Positions 16,746 to 25,289 of a stretch of DNA of 64,000 bases are shown here, one piece after another (the first letter of the stretch is position 1; each line of letters begins with the position of its first letter). The position numbers were made by a program, and so were the translations under genes. This stretch comes from UBA8337 sp965221415. GTDB taxonomy: Bacteria; Pseudomonadota; Alphaproteobacteria; RS24. Below the pieces are notes generated by a model. It saw nothing but the letters and a program-made list of their open reading frames with translations. It was not told the DNA's origin and made no database searches. Location of the stretch: NCBI GenBank assembly GCA_965221415.1, contig OZ244887.1:682001-746000 (forward strand). Reading direction: 5' to 3'.

Positions 16746-17743
16746 TCGTTGAGCAGCTTGGCGGCATCCATGGCGAAATAGGTCAGGATGCCGTCAGCGC
16801 CAGCGCGCTTAAACGACGTAAGGCTTTCCAGAATAACTGTGTCGCGTGCGAGCCAATCGCGCTCAATCGCACCGGCCAGCATGGCGTATTCGCCCGACAC
16901 CTGATACGCAAAAGTCGGCACGCCAAAACTCTGTTTGCAGCGCGTGACAATATCGAGATACGGCATGCCGGGTTTGACCATCACCATGTCCGCGCCTTCC
17001 GCGATATCCAAGGCGATTTCGTGTAAGGATTCTTCGGCGTTGGCGGGGTCCATCTGGTAGGTTTTTTTGTCGCCTTTTAGGTGCGCCCCAGAGCCAACCG
17101 CTTCGCGGAATGGCCCATAAAACGCGGACGCATATTTCGCGCTATAGGCCATAATCAGCGTGTTTTGATGGGCGGTTTTTTCTAGCTCGGTGCGAATGGC
17201 GGCGATGCGTCCGTCCATCATATCGGAGGGTGCGATGATATCGCAGCCCGCAGCGACCTGATTAAGCGTTTGGCCAACCAATATGTCGATGGTTTCATCG
17301 TTTAGAATAATATCACCATCGAGCAGCCCGTCATGGCCGTGGTCGGTATAGGGGTCGAGCGCGACATCGCACAGAATACCAATTTCTGGCACGGCATCTT
17401 TGATGGCGCGCACGGCACGGCAAATCAAATTATCTGGGTTGAGCGCTTCGTGGCCATCTGCGCTGCGCGCGTCGGCGGGTGTGTTGGGAAACAGGGCAAT
17501 CACGGGGATGCCCAGACTCGCCGCTTGCTTTGCGGCTTTGACGGCAAGGTCGATGCTCATGCGCATGACATGCGGCATCGAGCTAATCGCTTCGGTTTGA
17601 TTGTCGCCTTCAATAATGAAAATCGGCCAGATGAGGTCGTTGACGCTGAGGCTCGTCTCGGCGACGAGGCGGCGCGACCAATCGGTTTGGCGCAAGCGAC
17701 GCATGCGGGTCGCGGGAAATTTGCGGGGTTGTCTCACGGGCAT
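16742..17743 (-). CDS. hemB: Delta-aminolevulinic acid dehydratase HemB
   Basis: HemB joins two 5-aminolevulinate molecules into porphobilinogen for heme synthesis. Both Schiff-base lysines are visible, in YSAKYASAFYGPFREA and in MVMVKPGMPYLDI. The metal segment reads CDVALDPYTDHGHDG, the aspartate-rich form, rather than the three-cysteine zinc site of E. coli, as in many alphaproteobacteria. The start is uncertain. ATG 17743 gives 333 residues and leaves about 70 bases to the divergent gene; ATGs at 17758 and 17767 are also in frame. None has a well-spaced Shine-Dalgarno sequence. Confidence 0.93.
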   Translation of the reverse strand: MPVRQPRKFPATRMRRLRQTDWSRRLVAETSLSVNDLIWPIFIIEGDNQTEAISSMPHVMRMSIDLAVKAAKQAASLGIPVIALFPNTPADARSADGHEALNPDNLICRAVRAIKDAVPEIGILCDVALDPYTDHGHDGLLDGDIILNDETIDILVGQTLNQVAAGCDIIAPSDMMDGRIAAIRTELEKTAHQNTLIMAYSAKYASAFYGPFREAVGSGAHLKGDKKTYQMDPANAEESLHEIALDIAEGADMVMVKPGMPYLDIVTRCKQSFGVPTFAYQVSGEYAMLAGAIERDWLARDTVILESLTSFKRAGADGILTYFAMDAAKLLND

Positions 17744-17812
17744 TCCTCTGTTTCTCATATTATTCATAGCCTGACTATGGCGCGTGGGCAATCTTTGCAT
17801 TATGTTGGACTT

Positions 17813-18940
17813 ATGTTGGATGAACAGCAAATTGCGATACAAAATATGGCACGCGACTTTGCCGCCGAGCAATTGGCGCCTTATGCGATGCGTTGGGATG
17901 AGGAAAAGCATTTTCCCGTCGATACGCTGCGCGCGATGGCGGGACTGGGTTTTGCAGGGATTTATCTCAAAGAAGAGCATGGCGGTTCGGGTCTGACGCG
18001 GTTTGATGCGGCGTTGATTTTTGAAGCGCTATCGGGCGGATGCACATCGACGGCGGCCTTTATGACGATTCATAATATGGCCAGTTGGATGATTGATAGT
18101 TTCGGCAATGAGCAGCAACGCGCCAAATATATTCCCAAACTGACCTCGATGGAGCTGATCGCAAGCTATTGCCTGACCGAGGCTGATTCTGGTTCAGACG
18201 CAGGCGCGATGCGCTCGCGGGCTGTGCGCGATGGCGACGATTATGTGCTGAACGGGTCGAAGGCGTTTATTTCAGGGGCGGGCATTTCAGACATTTATGT
18301 CGCGATGGTGCGCACAGGCGAGGATGGGCCAAAAGGCGTGTCGTGTTTCATTATTGAGAAAGACACAGCGGGTTTGTCGTTTGGGGCGAATGAAAAGAAA
18401 ATGGGCTGGAACAGTCAGCCGACGGCGCAGGTGATTTTTGAAGATTGCCGTGTGCCAGTTGAAAATCGTGTTGGCGAAGAAGGCGAAGGCTTTAAGTTTG
18501 CCATGATGGGACTGGATGGCGGGCGGTTGAATATCGCGGCTTGCTCACTGGGGACAGCGCAGCGTGCGTATGAAACGGCGCTTGAATATGCCAAAGACCG
18601 CAAGCAGTTTGGCAAGTCGATTAGTGAGTTTCAGGCTGTTCAATTTAAACTGGCGGATATGGCGACCGACCTCGAGGCCGCACGGCTGATGCTGTATCAC
18701 GCGGCGCAAAATCTCGACGCAGAGGGCGCACATAAAACGCGCGTCTCGGCGATGGCGAAACGCTTTGTGACCGATGCGTGTTTCGAGATTGCCAATCAGG
18801 CGCTGCAAGTGCATGGCGGCTATGGCTATTTGCAGGATTATGAAGTCGAACGCATGGTGCGCGACTTGCGGGTGCATCAGATTCTTGAAGGCACGAACGA
18901 GATTATGCGCGTCATTATCGCGCGCGATATTTTGTCGTAA
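17813..18940 (+). CDS. Acyl-CoA dehydrogenase, probably isobutyryl-CoA dehydrogenase
   Basis: A flavoprotein of about 375 residues that oxidises an acyl-CoA to its 2-enoyl-CoA. Signatures include SYCLTEADSGSDAGAMR near residue 120, the flavin-binding AFISGAGISDIY, and the C-terminal QVHGGYGYLQDYEVERMVRD with LEGTNEIMRVIIARDIL. Because a HIBYL-CoA hydrolase and 3-hydroxyisobutyrate dehydrogenase follow directly, the best guess is isobutyryl-CoA dehydrogenase of valine breakdown. The start may be ATG 17813 or the ATG at 17777, twelve codons upstream. I prefer 17813 because homologues start near this point and it leaves promoter space to hemB. Confidence 0.9.
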   Translation: MLDEQQIAIQNMARDFAAEQLAPYAMRWDEEKHFPVDTLRAMAGLGFAGIYLKEEHGGSGLTRFDAALIFEALSGGCTSTAAFMTIHNMASWMIDSFGNEQQRAKYIPKLTSMELIASYCLTEADSGSDAGAMRSRAVRDGDDYVLNGSKAFISGAGISDIYVAMVRTGEDGPKGVSCFIIEKDTAGLSFGANEKKMGWNSQPTAQVIFEDCRVPVENRVGEEGEGFKFAMMGLDGGRLNIAACSLGTAQRAYETALEYAKDRKQFGKSISEFQAVQFKLADMATDLEAARLMLYHAAQNLDAEGAHKTRVSAMAKRFVTDACFEIANQALQVHGGYGYLQDYEVERMVRDLRVHQILEGTNEIMRVIIARDILS

Positions 18941-18941
18941 A

Positions 18942-19976
18942 ATGACGCAAGAAATCACTTTTGAAACATGCGGCAAAAGCGGTGTTATCACGCTCAATCG
19001 CCCCGAAGCGCTCAACGCATTGACGCTCAATATGGTGCGGCTGATGAAGCCTGCGCTGGCCGCATGGGCAGAAGATGATGCGGTTGAAAACATTATTATC
19101 GAGGGCGCAGGCGACAAAGGCTTTTGTGCAGGCGGCGACATTCGCGCGCTGCATGATTGGGGCAAAGCCAACGCGACAGAAGCGACAGGCTTTTATCGTG
19201 AAGAATACCAACTCAATCGCACCATCAAAACATTTCCGAAACCCTATATCGCGCTCATTGATGGCATTACGATGGGCGGCGGCGTGGGGGTGTCGGTGCA
19301 TGGTGACTATCGCGTGGCGACGGAGCGCACGATGTTTGCGATGCCAGAGAGTGGTATCGGTTTGCTGCCAGATGTTGGTGGGACGTATTTTTTGCCGCGT
19401 TTGACGGGTGAAATCGGCGCGTGGTTGGTGCTGACGGGGGCGCGTTTGCGGGGCGGCGATGCTTTTGCCGCAGGTATCGCGACGCATTACACGCCGTCTG
19501 AAAACATCGCGCCATTGAAGGATGCGCTTTCTGGTGGTGGCGATGTGGCGGCGATTTTAGCGGCGCATCACCAAACCCCCGATGCTGATTTGCCTGCTCT
19601 GCAAAGCGATATTGATCGGTTGTTTGGCGGGGCGCTTGTGCGCGATATTCTGGCGGCTTTATACGCCGATGGTAGCGCGTGGGCGCAGCAGCAAGCGGCA
19701 GCGATTGAGGCTAAATCGCCGACCAGTGCGGCTGTTGCTTTGCGGCAAATGCGCGAGGGTATTAACTGCGATTTTGATGCGTGTATGCAGATTGAAATGC
19801 GGGCTGTCACGCGCATCATGGCGTTGGGCGATTTTTATGAAGGCGTGCGCGCCACCATTCTCGACAAGGACAACGCGCCCGTTTGGTCGCCCGCGACTCA
19901 TGCGGATGTCACGGATGAACAGATAGATGCGATTTTCGCGCATTTGGGCGATGACGAATTGGAATTTGATATTTAG
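18942..19976 (+). CDS. 3-hydroxyisobutyryl-CoA hydrolase (enoyl-CoA hydratase family)
   Basis: A crotonase-fold protein of 344 residues that removes CoA from 3-hydroxyisobutyryl-CoA in valine catabolism. GVITLNRPEALNALTLNM stands near the N terminus, GDKGFCAGGDIRALHDWG carries the oxyanion-hole glycines and HIBYL-hydrolase-type residues, and the block MPESGIGLLPDVGGTYFLPR is typical of this hydrolase rather than of a hydratase. The ATG at 18942 comes two bases after the acyl-CoA dehydrogenase stop. mmsB follows 11 bases downstream, so these are consecutive pathway steps in one operon. Confidence 0.9.
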   Translation: MTQEITFETCGKSGVITLNRPEALNALTLNMVRLMKPALAAWAEDDAVENIIIEGAGDKGFCAGGDIRALHDWGKANATEATGFYREEYQLNRTIKTFPKPYIALIDGITMGGGVGVSVHGDYRVATERTMFAMPESGIGLLPDVGGTYFLPRLTGEIGAWLVLTGARLRGGDAFAAGIATHYTPSENIAPLKDALSGGGDVAAILAAHHQTPDADLPALQSDIDRLFGGALVRDILAALYADGSAWAQQQAAAIEAKSPTSAAVALRQMREGINCDFDACMQIEMRAVTRIMALGDFYEGVRATILDKDNAPVWSPATHADVTDEQIDAIFAHLGDDELEFDI

Positions 19977-19987
19977 GGGGAATAATC

Positions 19988-20875
19988 ATGGCACATATCG
20001 GATTTATCGGGCTGGGTAATATGGGACTGCCCATGGCCAAGAATCTAGCACAACAGCATGATGTGACGGGCTTTGACCTGTCCGAAAAGGCGATAGCAGA
20101 GCTTGTCGCAGCGGGGGGAAAGGCAGCCGCGCACATCAGCGATGTCGCCGCGCAGGCCGATATCATTGTCTCTATGTTGCCGGCGGGCGCGCATGTCGAA
20201 GATGTCTATATGGGTGATGACGGTGTGCTGGCACATGCCAAAGCGGGCGCGTTGCTTATCGATAGCTCGACGATTGATGTCGATACGGCGCGCAAGGTGT
20301 CGGCGGCGGCGCAAGATGCGGGGTTTTCGATGGTGGATGCGCCCGTATCGGGGGGTGTCGGCGGAGCGGTGGCTGGCACGCTGACATTTATGGTTGGCGG
20401 CGAACAGCAAGGGTTTGCGGCGGCCAAGCCTTATCTTGAGATTATGGGGCAGAATATTTTTCATGCAGGCGGGCATGGCAATGGGCAAGTGGCTAAAATC
20501 TGCAATAATATGCTGCTTGGTATTTCGATGGTCGGCACGGCGGAGGCTTTTATGTTGGGCGAGAAGCTCGGCCTCGATGCGCAGACCTTGTTTGATATTT
20601 CAGCGACAGCGTCTGGACAATGTTGGTCGATGACGAGCTATTGTCCTGCCCCGGGGCCGGTGCCAACCAGCCCTGCCAATAATGATTATCAGGCGGGGTT
20701 TACTGCGGCGATGATGTTGAAAGATTTGGTGCTGGCGCAGGATGCCTCGAGCAGTGCCGCATGTGCCACGCCGATGGGCGCGCGCGCGATGGAGCTATAC
20801 ACGCAGATGTCGGATAAGGGTCAGGCTGAATTGGATTTCTCTGGTATCATCAAAATGTTGCGCGGGGATTTCTAG
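19988..20875 (+). CDS. mmsB: 3-hydroxyisobutyrate dehydrogenase MmsB
   Basis: MmsB oxidises 3-hydroxyisobutyrate to methylmalonate semialdehyde with NAD+. The 295-residue protein has GFIGLGNMGLPMAKNLA at residues 5-21, VDAPVSGGVGGAVAGTLTFMVGG around 115-137, and the catalytic lysine in GNGQVAKICNNMLLG. The middle and C-terminal parts (FMLGEKLGLD, QCWSMTSYCPAPGPVP, MLKDLVLAQDA) match MmsB specifically. GGGGGAATAATC precedes the ATG. The gene closes the valine-degradation operon and its stop overlaps the convergent DUF1295 gene by four bases. Confidence 0.93.
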   Translation: MAHIGFIGLGNMGLPMAKNLAQQHDVTGFDLSEKAIAELVAAGGKAAAHISDVAAQADIIVSMLPAGAHVEDVYMGDDGVLAHAKAGALLIDSSTIDVDTARKVSAAAQDAGFSMVDAPVSGGVGGAVAGTLTFMVGGEQQGFAAAKPYLEIMGQNIFHAGGHGNGQVAKICNNMLLGISMVGTAEAFMLGEKLGLDAQTLFDISATASGQCWSMTSYCPAPGPVPTSPANNDYQAGFTAAMMLKDLVLAQDASSSAACATPMGARAMELYTQMSDKGQAELDFSGIIKMLRGDF

Positions 20876-21663
20876 CCGAATAGTTTTGGCACGAACCGAT
20901 TGGTGCGCTGCATGTATTCGTTATAGTCGGGTTTTTTCTTTAGGCGACGCTCTAGCATGTCGGCGCCTGAGACTTTTACCAATAAATAATTCATGATTAT
21001 CGGGGCGAATATTGTCCAAATGGCTTCTGGGGTCGCGGCGATAATGGCGAAATAAATCCCCCACCAGAACAGCGCATCGCCGAAATAGTTCGGGTGACGG
21101 GTATATTTCCACCAGCCGCTATCGAGCACTTGGTCGGGTTTGGCTGTGGCGCGAAAGCGGGTGAGTTGAATATCGGCCATGGCCTCCATATACAAGCCCC
21201 CCAAAGCGACGAAAAGAAATACGCACACCACGATGGGCAGGGCAGCCCCGCCGCCGATATAAAACGCCGTCATAAACGGAACGCTGACCAGCCACATCAA
21301 AACACCTTGAAGCAGAAAGACGACAAACAGGCTGCGCCACCAAAAATGCCGCCCGTGATAGTGCCGCATTTTCTGATAGCGATAGTCTTCTTCGGGTTCT
21401 TTGCGCCAACGGATGAATAAATGCGTGAATAGGCGCACGCCCCAGAGAATAATCGCTGCGCCCGTCGCCATGCCGAGGGGGCTGAGATTGTCGTTCACCA
21501 GCATAGTCGTCGCCGAGACCAGCGCAAAGCCTAGCCCCCAAAACATATCGATAATGCCCGCATCGGCGAGAATAAGACTGACTATCCAAATGCAGGTCAG
21601 CAGGACGGCTATCGTTGCCGCGCCGGTTAGAAAAGGGCTTGCCGTGATTGTCTCAATCATCAT
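20872..21663 (-). CDS. DUF1295 integral membrane protein (steroid 5-alpha-reductase-like)
   Basis: A 263-residue membrane protein with about six hydrophobic segments. The C-terminal part has SGWWKYTRHPNYFGDALFWWGIY, the ICMT/steroid-reductase-type NADPH-binding signature that defines DUF1295. Between residues 60 and 100 is VRLFTHLFIRWRKEPEEDYRYQ, another family mark. Such proteins are thought to be oxidoreductases or methyltransferases acting on lipids; no function is proven. Two ATGs in tandem give a start at 21663 or 21660. It faces mmsB tail to tail. Confidence 0.85.
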   Translation of the reverse strand: MMIETITASPFLTGAATIAVLLTCIWIVSLILADAGIIDMFWGLGFALVSATTMLVNDNLSPLGMATGAAIILWGVRLFTHLFIRWRKEPEEDYRYQKMRHYHGRHFWWRSLFVVFLLQGVLMWLVSVPFMTAFYIGGGAALPIVVCVFLFVALGGLYMEAMADIQLTRFRATAKPDQVLDSGWWKYTRHPNYFGDALFWWGIYFAIIAATPEAIWTIFAPIIMNYLLVKVSGADMLERRLKKKPDYNEYMQRTNRFVPKLFG

Positions 21664-21817
21664 GATTTGAGGCTACTGGATTTGCCTATTCATGTCAGCA
21701 ATATATTTGTTGATGAATGCGAATCGACTATACGAGCAGATGATTGTGTGTTGGTGGGGCGTGGGGATTATGCTACATGATGACAATCTTAAATCTCATA
21801 TTGTGAGAGGAAAATTG

Positions 21818-23116
21818 ATGTCGGAATCCAGCAAAATTGATACTGTAGATAATCGCTTTTTTACGCAAGGGGTTGCCAGCAGCGATGCGGCCATTGCCGA
21901 TGTCATCGGGCTAGAGACCGAGCGTCAGCGAAACCAGATTGAATTGATTGCGTCTGAAAATATCGCGTCGCGGGCGGTTCTGGAAACGCAAGGGTCGGTG
22001 CTGACGAATAAATATGCCGAAGGCTATCCGGGGCATCGCTATTATGGCGGCTGCGAGCATGTCGATATTGCCGAGGAATTGGCGATTGAGCGGGTCAAAA
22101 AATTATATGATTGCGCTTACGTCAATGTGCAGCCGAACTCTGGGTCGCAAGCCAATCAAGCGGTGATGCAAGCGCTCATCAAGCCGGGCGATACGATATT
22201 GGGCATGAGTCTGGCGGCGGGCGGTCATCTGACCCATGGCGCGAAGCCGAACCAATCGGGCAAATGGTTCAACGCTATCCAATATGGGGTGCGCGAAGAA
22301 AACCATTTAATCGACTATGATGAAGTCGAAACTCTGGCGCAGGAGCATAAACCGCAATTGATTATTGCGGGCGGGTCGGCTTATCCGAGGGTCATTGATT
22401 TCAAACGCTTCCGCGACATTGCCGATGCTGTCGGGGCTTATTTGATGGTCGATATGGCACATATTGCGGGTCTTGTGGCGGGCGGGGCGCATCCAAGCCC
22501 GTTGCCCTATGCGCATGCGGTGACAACGACGACACATAAAACATTGCGGGGGCCTCGTGGTGGGCTGATTTTGTCGAATGACCCTGCACTGGGTAAAAAG
22601 TTCAATTCGGCGATTTTCCCCGGTATTCAAGGCGGGCCGCTGATGCATGTGATTGCGGCCAAGGCGGTGGCTTTTGGCGAAGCCTTACAGCCAGATTACA
22701 GGCTTTATATTCAGCAGGTGGTGCAAAACGCGAAAGCATTGGCCGAGACGTTGGTCGGGCATGGCTATGATATTGTCTCAGGTGGCACGGATAATCATCT
22801 TGTGCTGCTTGATTTGCGTCCCAAAGGTCTGACGGGTGATGTGGCAGAAGCCGCGATGGAGCGCGCCTTTATTACGTGCAATAAAAATGGCGTACCGTTT
22901 GACCCGCAGCCGCCGACGGTGACGTCGGGCGTGCGGCTTGGCACACCGGCGGCGACAACGCGCGGCTTTGGCGTGGTTGAGTTTCAAACGGTTGGCGATT
23001 TAATCGCCCGTGTGCTGGGTGCTGTTGCGGCCAATGGCGGCGCGGCGGCGGTCGAAGAAGAACAGGCTGTGCGCGCCGAAGTTGAGGCACTCTGCGCGCG
23101 CTTTCCGATTTATTAG
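21818..23116 (+). CDS. glyA: Serine hydroxymethyltransferase GlyA
   Basis: GlyA interconverts serine and glycine with tetrahydrofolate and supplies one-carbon units. The protein has 432 residues, the normal length. QIELIASENIASRAV near residue 30, the HLTHG box, MVDMAHIAGLVAGG and the PLP-binding lysine in TTTTHKTLRGPRGG are all present. The frame stays open 42 codons upstream, but ATG 21818 has GAGAGGA seven bases before it and gives the family's N terminus, so the extension is rejected. The 154-base gap to the divergent DUF1295 gene holds its promoter; a TTGTGT/ATTATG pair with 17-base spacing near 21745-21775 is a weak candidate. Confidence 0.96.
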   Translation: MSESSKIDTVDNRFFTQGVASSDAAIADVIGLETERQRNQIELIASENIASRAVLETQGSVLTNKYAEGYPGHRYYGGCEHVDIAEELAIERVKKLYDCAYVNVQPNSGSQANQAVMQALIKPGDTILGMSLAAGGHLTHGAKPNQSGKWFNAIQYGVREENHLIDYDEVETLAQEHKPQLIIAGGSAYPRVIDFKRFRDIADAVGAYLMVDMAHIAGLVAGGAHPSPLPYAHAVTTTTHKTLRGPRGGLILSNDPALGKKFNSAIFPGIQGGPLMHVIAAKAVAFGEALQPDYRLYIQQVVQNAKALAETLVGHGYDIVSGGTDNHLVLLDLRPKGLTGDVAEAAMERAFITCNKNGVPFDPQPPTVTSGVRLGTPAATTRGFGVVEFQTVGDLIARVLGAVAANGGAAAVEEEQAVRAEVEALCARFPIY

Positions 23117-23125
23117 AGGCTTTTT

Positions 23126-23593
23126 ATGCGCTGTCCATATTGCATGAACACAGATACGCAAGTGAAAGATAGTCGCCCGACTGAGGATAATTCGGTTATT
23201 CGGCGGCGGCGCATTTGTGCTGATTGCGGCGGGCGGTTCACGACTTTCGAGCGCGTCCAATTACGCGAGTTGACGATAATCAAAAACACTGGCCGAAAAG
23301 TGCCGTTTGAGCGCGATAAGCTTATGCGGTCTGTGCAAGTCGCTCTGCGAAAACGCCCCGTTGAGGCCGAGCGAATTGAGCGTATGGTAAGCGGTATCGT
23401 GCGCCGTCTGGAAAATCTGGGCGAGACAGAAGTGCCAGCCAAAATGGTTGGCGAGTTGGTCATGGAAGGTCTTTATGCGCTCGACCAAGTGGCTTATGTA
23501 CGGTTTGCGTCGGTGTATCGGAACTTCCGTGAAGCCAAAGATTTTGAAGAATTCCTCGGGGAAATGTCGGAATTACCAGATGGTGAGCTGTAG
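23126..23593 (+). CDS. nrdR: Transcriptional repressor NrdR
   Basis: NrdR represses ribonucleotide reductase genes when dATP is abundant. The 155-residue protein has the zinc ribbon MRCPYC...RRRRICADCGGRFTTFER (cysteines at 3, 6, 31, 34) and the ATP-cone domain starting at about residue 49 (IIKNTGRKVPFERDKLMRSV). It begins nine bases after glyA and is followed by ribD, an arrangement shared by many alphaproteobacteria and gammaproteobacteria. Confidence 0.96.
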   Translation: MRCPYCMNTDTQVKDSRPTEDNSVIRRRRICADCGGRFTTFERVQLRELTIIKNTGRKVPFERDKLMRSVQVALRKRPVEAERIERMVSGIVRRLENLGETEVPAKMVGELVMEGLYALDQVAYVRFASVYRNFREAKDFEEFLGEMSELPDGEL

Positions 23594-23619
23594 TTTCCTC
23601 AAAATAGGGGGCGCTGTAG

Positions 23620-24669
23620 GTGACGACACAAGATAGCATTTTTATGGCGCAAGCCTTGCGGCTCGGGCGCTTTGGTCTGGGGCAAACCGCGCCGAACCCG
23701 TCGGTTGGCTGCGTGATTACCGATGCGGGTCAAAAAGTGATTGGCACAGGTTGGACACAAAAGACGGGTCGTCCGCATGCCGAATCTGTCGCACTTGGCG
23801 AGGCGGGTGAAGCGGCGCGTGGCGGCACAGCTTATGTCACGCTCGAGCCGTGCGCGCATACAGGCCAGACCCCGCCCTGCGCGGGATTGCTGATTGAAGC
23901 GGGGCTTGCGCGTGTTGTGGTTGCCATTGCCGACCCCGACCCAAGGGTGAATGGCGGCGGTGTGGCGATGCTAAAAGAGGCAGGCATTATTGTTGAGCAG
24001 GGGCTTATGGCGGAGGCGGCGCAGCATGACCAGCTTGGATTTTTGCTGACGAAAACCAAAGCCCGCCCGATGGTAACGCTCAAATTGGCGGTGAGTGCGA
24101 ATGGCTTTATGCGCACGCCACAAGGCGAGACTCCATGGATTACGGGTGCACTGGCACGGATGCGCGGACATATGCTGCGTGCGCAAAATGATGCGATTAT
24201 TACAGGCAGTGGCACGGTGCTTGCGGATGACCCGTCGCTCGATTGCCGTTTGCCGGGGCTGGCCGATGCGTCGCCCTTGGCGGCGATTATGAGCCGCCAG
24301 ACAGAAATCCCTGCGACCAGTAAATTGGCGATACGCGGCACTCTGCTCTATTGCGAAGGCGACCGCGATTTTGCGGGCGAGGTGATTGGCCTCGATGCGG
24401 TGACGCCGCAAGCGGTGTTAGCCGATTTGGCACAACGCGGCGTGACCCGTGTGTTATTGGAATCTGGGCCGCAGCTCGCCGAGGCTTTCGTGGGTGCAGA
24501 TTTGGTTGATAGGGTCGCTTTGTTTCGGGCAACGCATGATGTTGCGATGGATGGCGAGAGCGATATCGCGCGCATCGGGCTTGATATGGCGGCGTTCACC
24601 GAGGGGGCAACATACGCGCTCGGCAGCGATAGCCTGACTTATTATGACCGCAAAGGAGAGAGGCTTTAA
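23620..24669 (+). CDS. ribD: Bifunctional riboflavin biosynthesis deaminase/reductase RibD
   Basis: RibD deaminates and then reduces the pyrimidine product of GTP cyclohydrolase II, the second and third steps of riboflavin synthesis. The N-terminal deaminase has the zinc motif HAESVAL with PCAHTGQTPPC (about residues 52-90). The C-terminal reductase starts near 146 with RPMVTLKLAVSANGFM and includes GSGTVLADDPSL. The 349-residue length is normal. The start is a GTG at 23620 after an AGGGGG stretch; ATG 23644 would remove the conserved opening and is less likely. The stop codon overlaps the next ATG. Confidence 0.94.
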   Translation: MTTQDSIFMAQALRLGRFGLGQTAPNPSVGCVITDAGQKVIGTGWTQKTGRPHAESVALGEAGEAARGGTAYVTLEPCAHTGQTPPCAGLLIEAGLARVVVAIADPDPRVNGGGVAMLKEAGIIVEQGLMAEAAQHDQLGFLLTKTKARPMVTLKLAVSANGFMRTPQGETPWITGALARMRGHMLRAQNDAIITGSGTVLADDPSLDCRLPGLADASPLAAIMSRQTEIPATSKLAIRGTLLYCEGDRDFAGEVIGLDAVTPQAVLADLAQRGVTRVLLESGPQLAEAFVGADLVDRVALFRATHDVAMDGESDIARIGLDMAAFTEGATYALGSDSLTYYDRKGERL

Positions 24670-25289
24670 TGTTTACTGGCATTATCACGGATATTGGCAC
24701 CATCGTTCAAATAACGCGCGGGGGAGATACGCGCTTTGACGTGCTGACAGCCTACGCGCCCGACGATATCGCATTGGGCGCATCGATTTCGCATGCGGGC
24801 ATTTGCCTGACAGTGGTTGATAAGGGAACGCGTGATGCGGGTCATTGGTATGGCGTTGAAGCCTCGAAAGAAACGCTCGATGTCACCACGGCGGGAAGCT
24901 GGCGCGAAGGCACCAAGCTTAATCTGGAACGGGCGTTGAAAATCGGCGATGAGCTTGGCGGGCATCTCGTCTCGGGTCATGTGGATGGGGTGGCGAAAAT
25001 CACCGCCATCGTGGCTGAAGGCGACAGCCAACGCTATCAATTTGAAACCACGGCGGCACTGATGCCGTTTATCGCCTCGAAAGGTTCGGTAACGCTAGAT
25101 GGTACATCTTTGACGGTGAACGATGTCGAGGGGTTTGGTTTCGGTGTCAATATTATTGCGCATACGCAAAATGTCACCACATGGGGATTGTCGCAAATCG
25201 GCGATATTGTCAATCTGGAGATTGATGTTTTAGCGCGCTATGTTGCGCGCCTCAAACAAGTAGAGCAAGAACGAGGAGGTTCGGTATGA
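24669..25289 (+). CDS. ribE: Riboflavin synthase alpha chain
   Basis: This enzyme dismutates two 6,7-dimethyl-8-ribityllumazine molecules into riboflavin and the pyrimidine precursor. The 206-residue protein has two lumazine-binding repeats. The first opens with MFTGIITDIGTI; the second has GHLVSGHVDGVAKI and SVTLDGTSLTVND. The gene is called ribE or ribC depending on organism. It overlaps ribD by one base and ribB by four, so synthesis of the pathway enzymes is coupled. Confidence 0.94.
   Translation: MFTGIITDIGTIVQITRGGDTRFDVLTAYAPDDIALGASISHAGICLTVVDKGTRDAGHWYGVEASKETLDVTTAGSWREGTKLNLERALKIGDELGGHLVSGHVDGVAKITAIVAEGDSQRYQFETTAALMPFIASKGSVTLDGTSLTVNDVEGFGFGVNIIAHTQNVTTWGLSQIGDIVNLEIDVLARYVARLKQVEQERGGSV

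Noticed and set aside
17333..17812. Long N-terminal extension of the acyl-CoA dehydrogenase frame
   Set aside because: The extension is antisense to hemB and has no family similarity; the enzyme family starts near 17813.
21692..21817. N-terminal extension of glyA
   Set aside because: It has no similarity to the family, and the internal ATG has a well-placed ribosome site.
21664..21817. Riboswitch upstream of glyA, ribD or thiL
   Set aside because: I saw no glycine, FMN or TPP riboswitch core; ribD and thiL have almost no leader because they are inside an operon.
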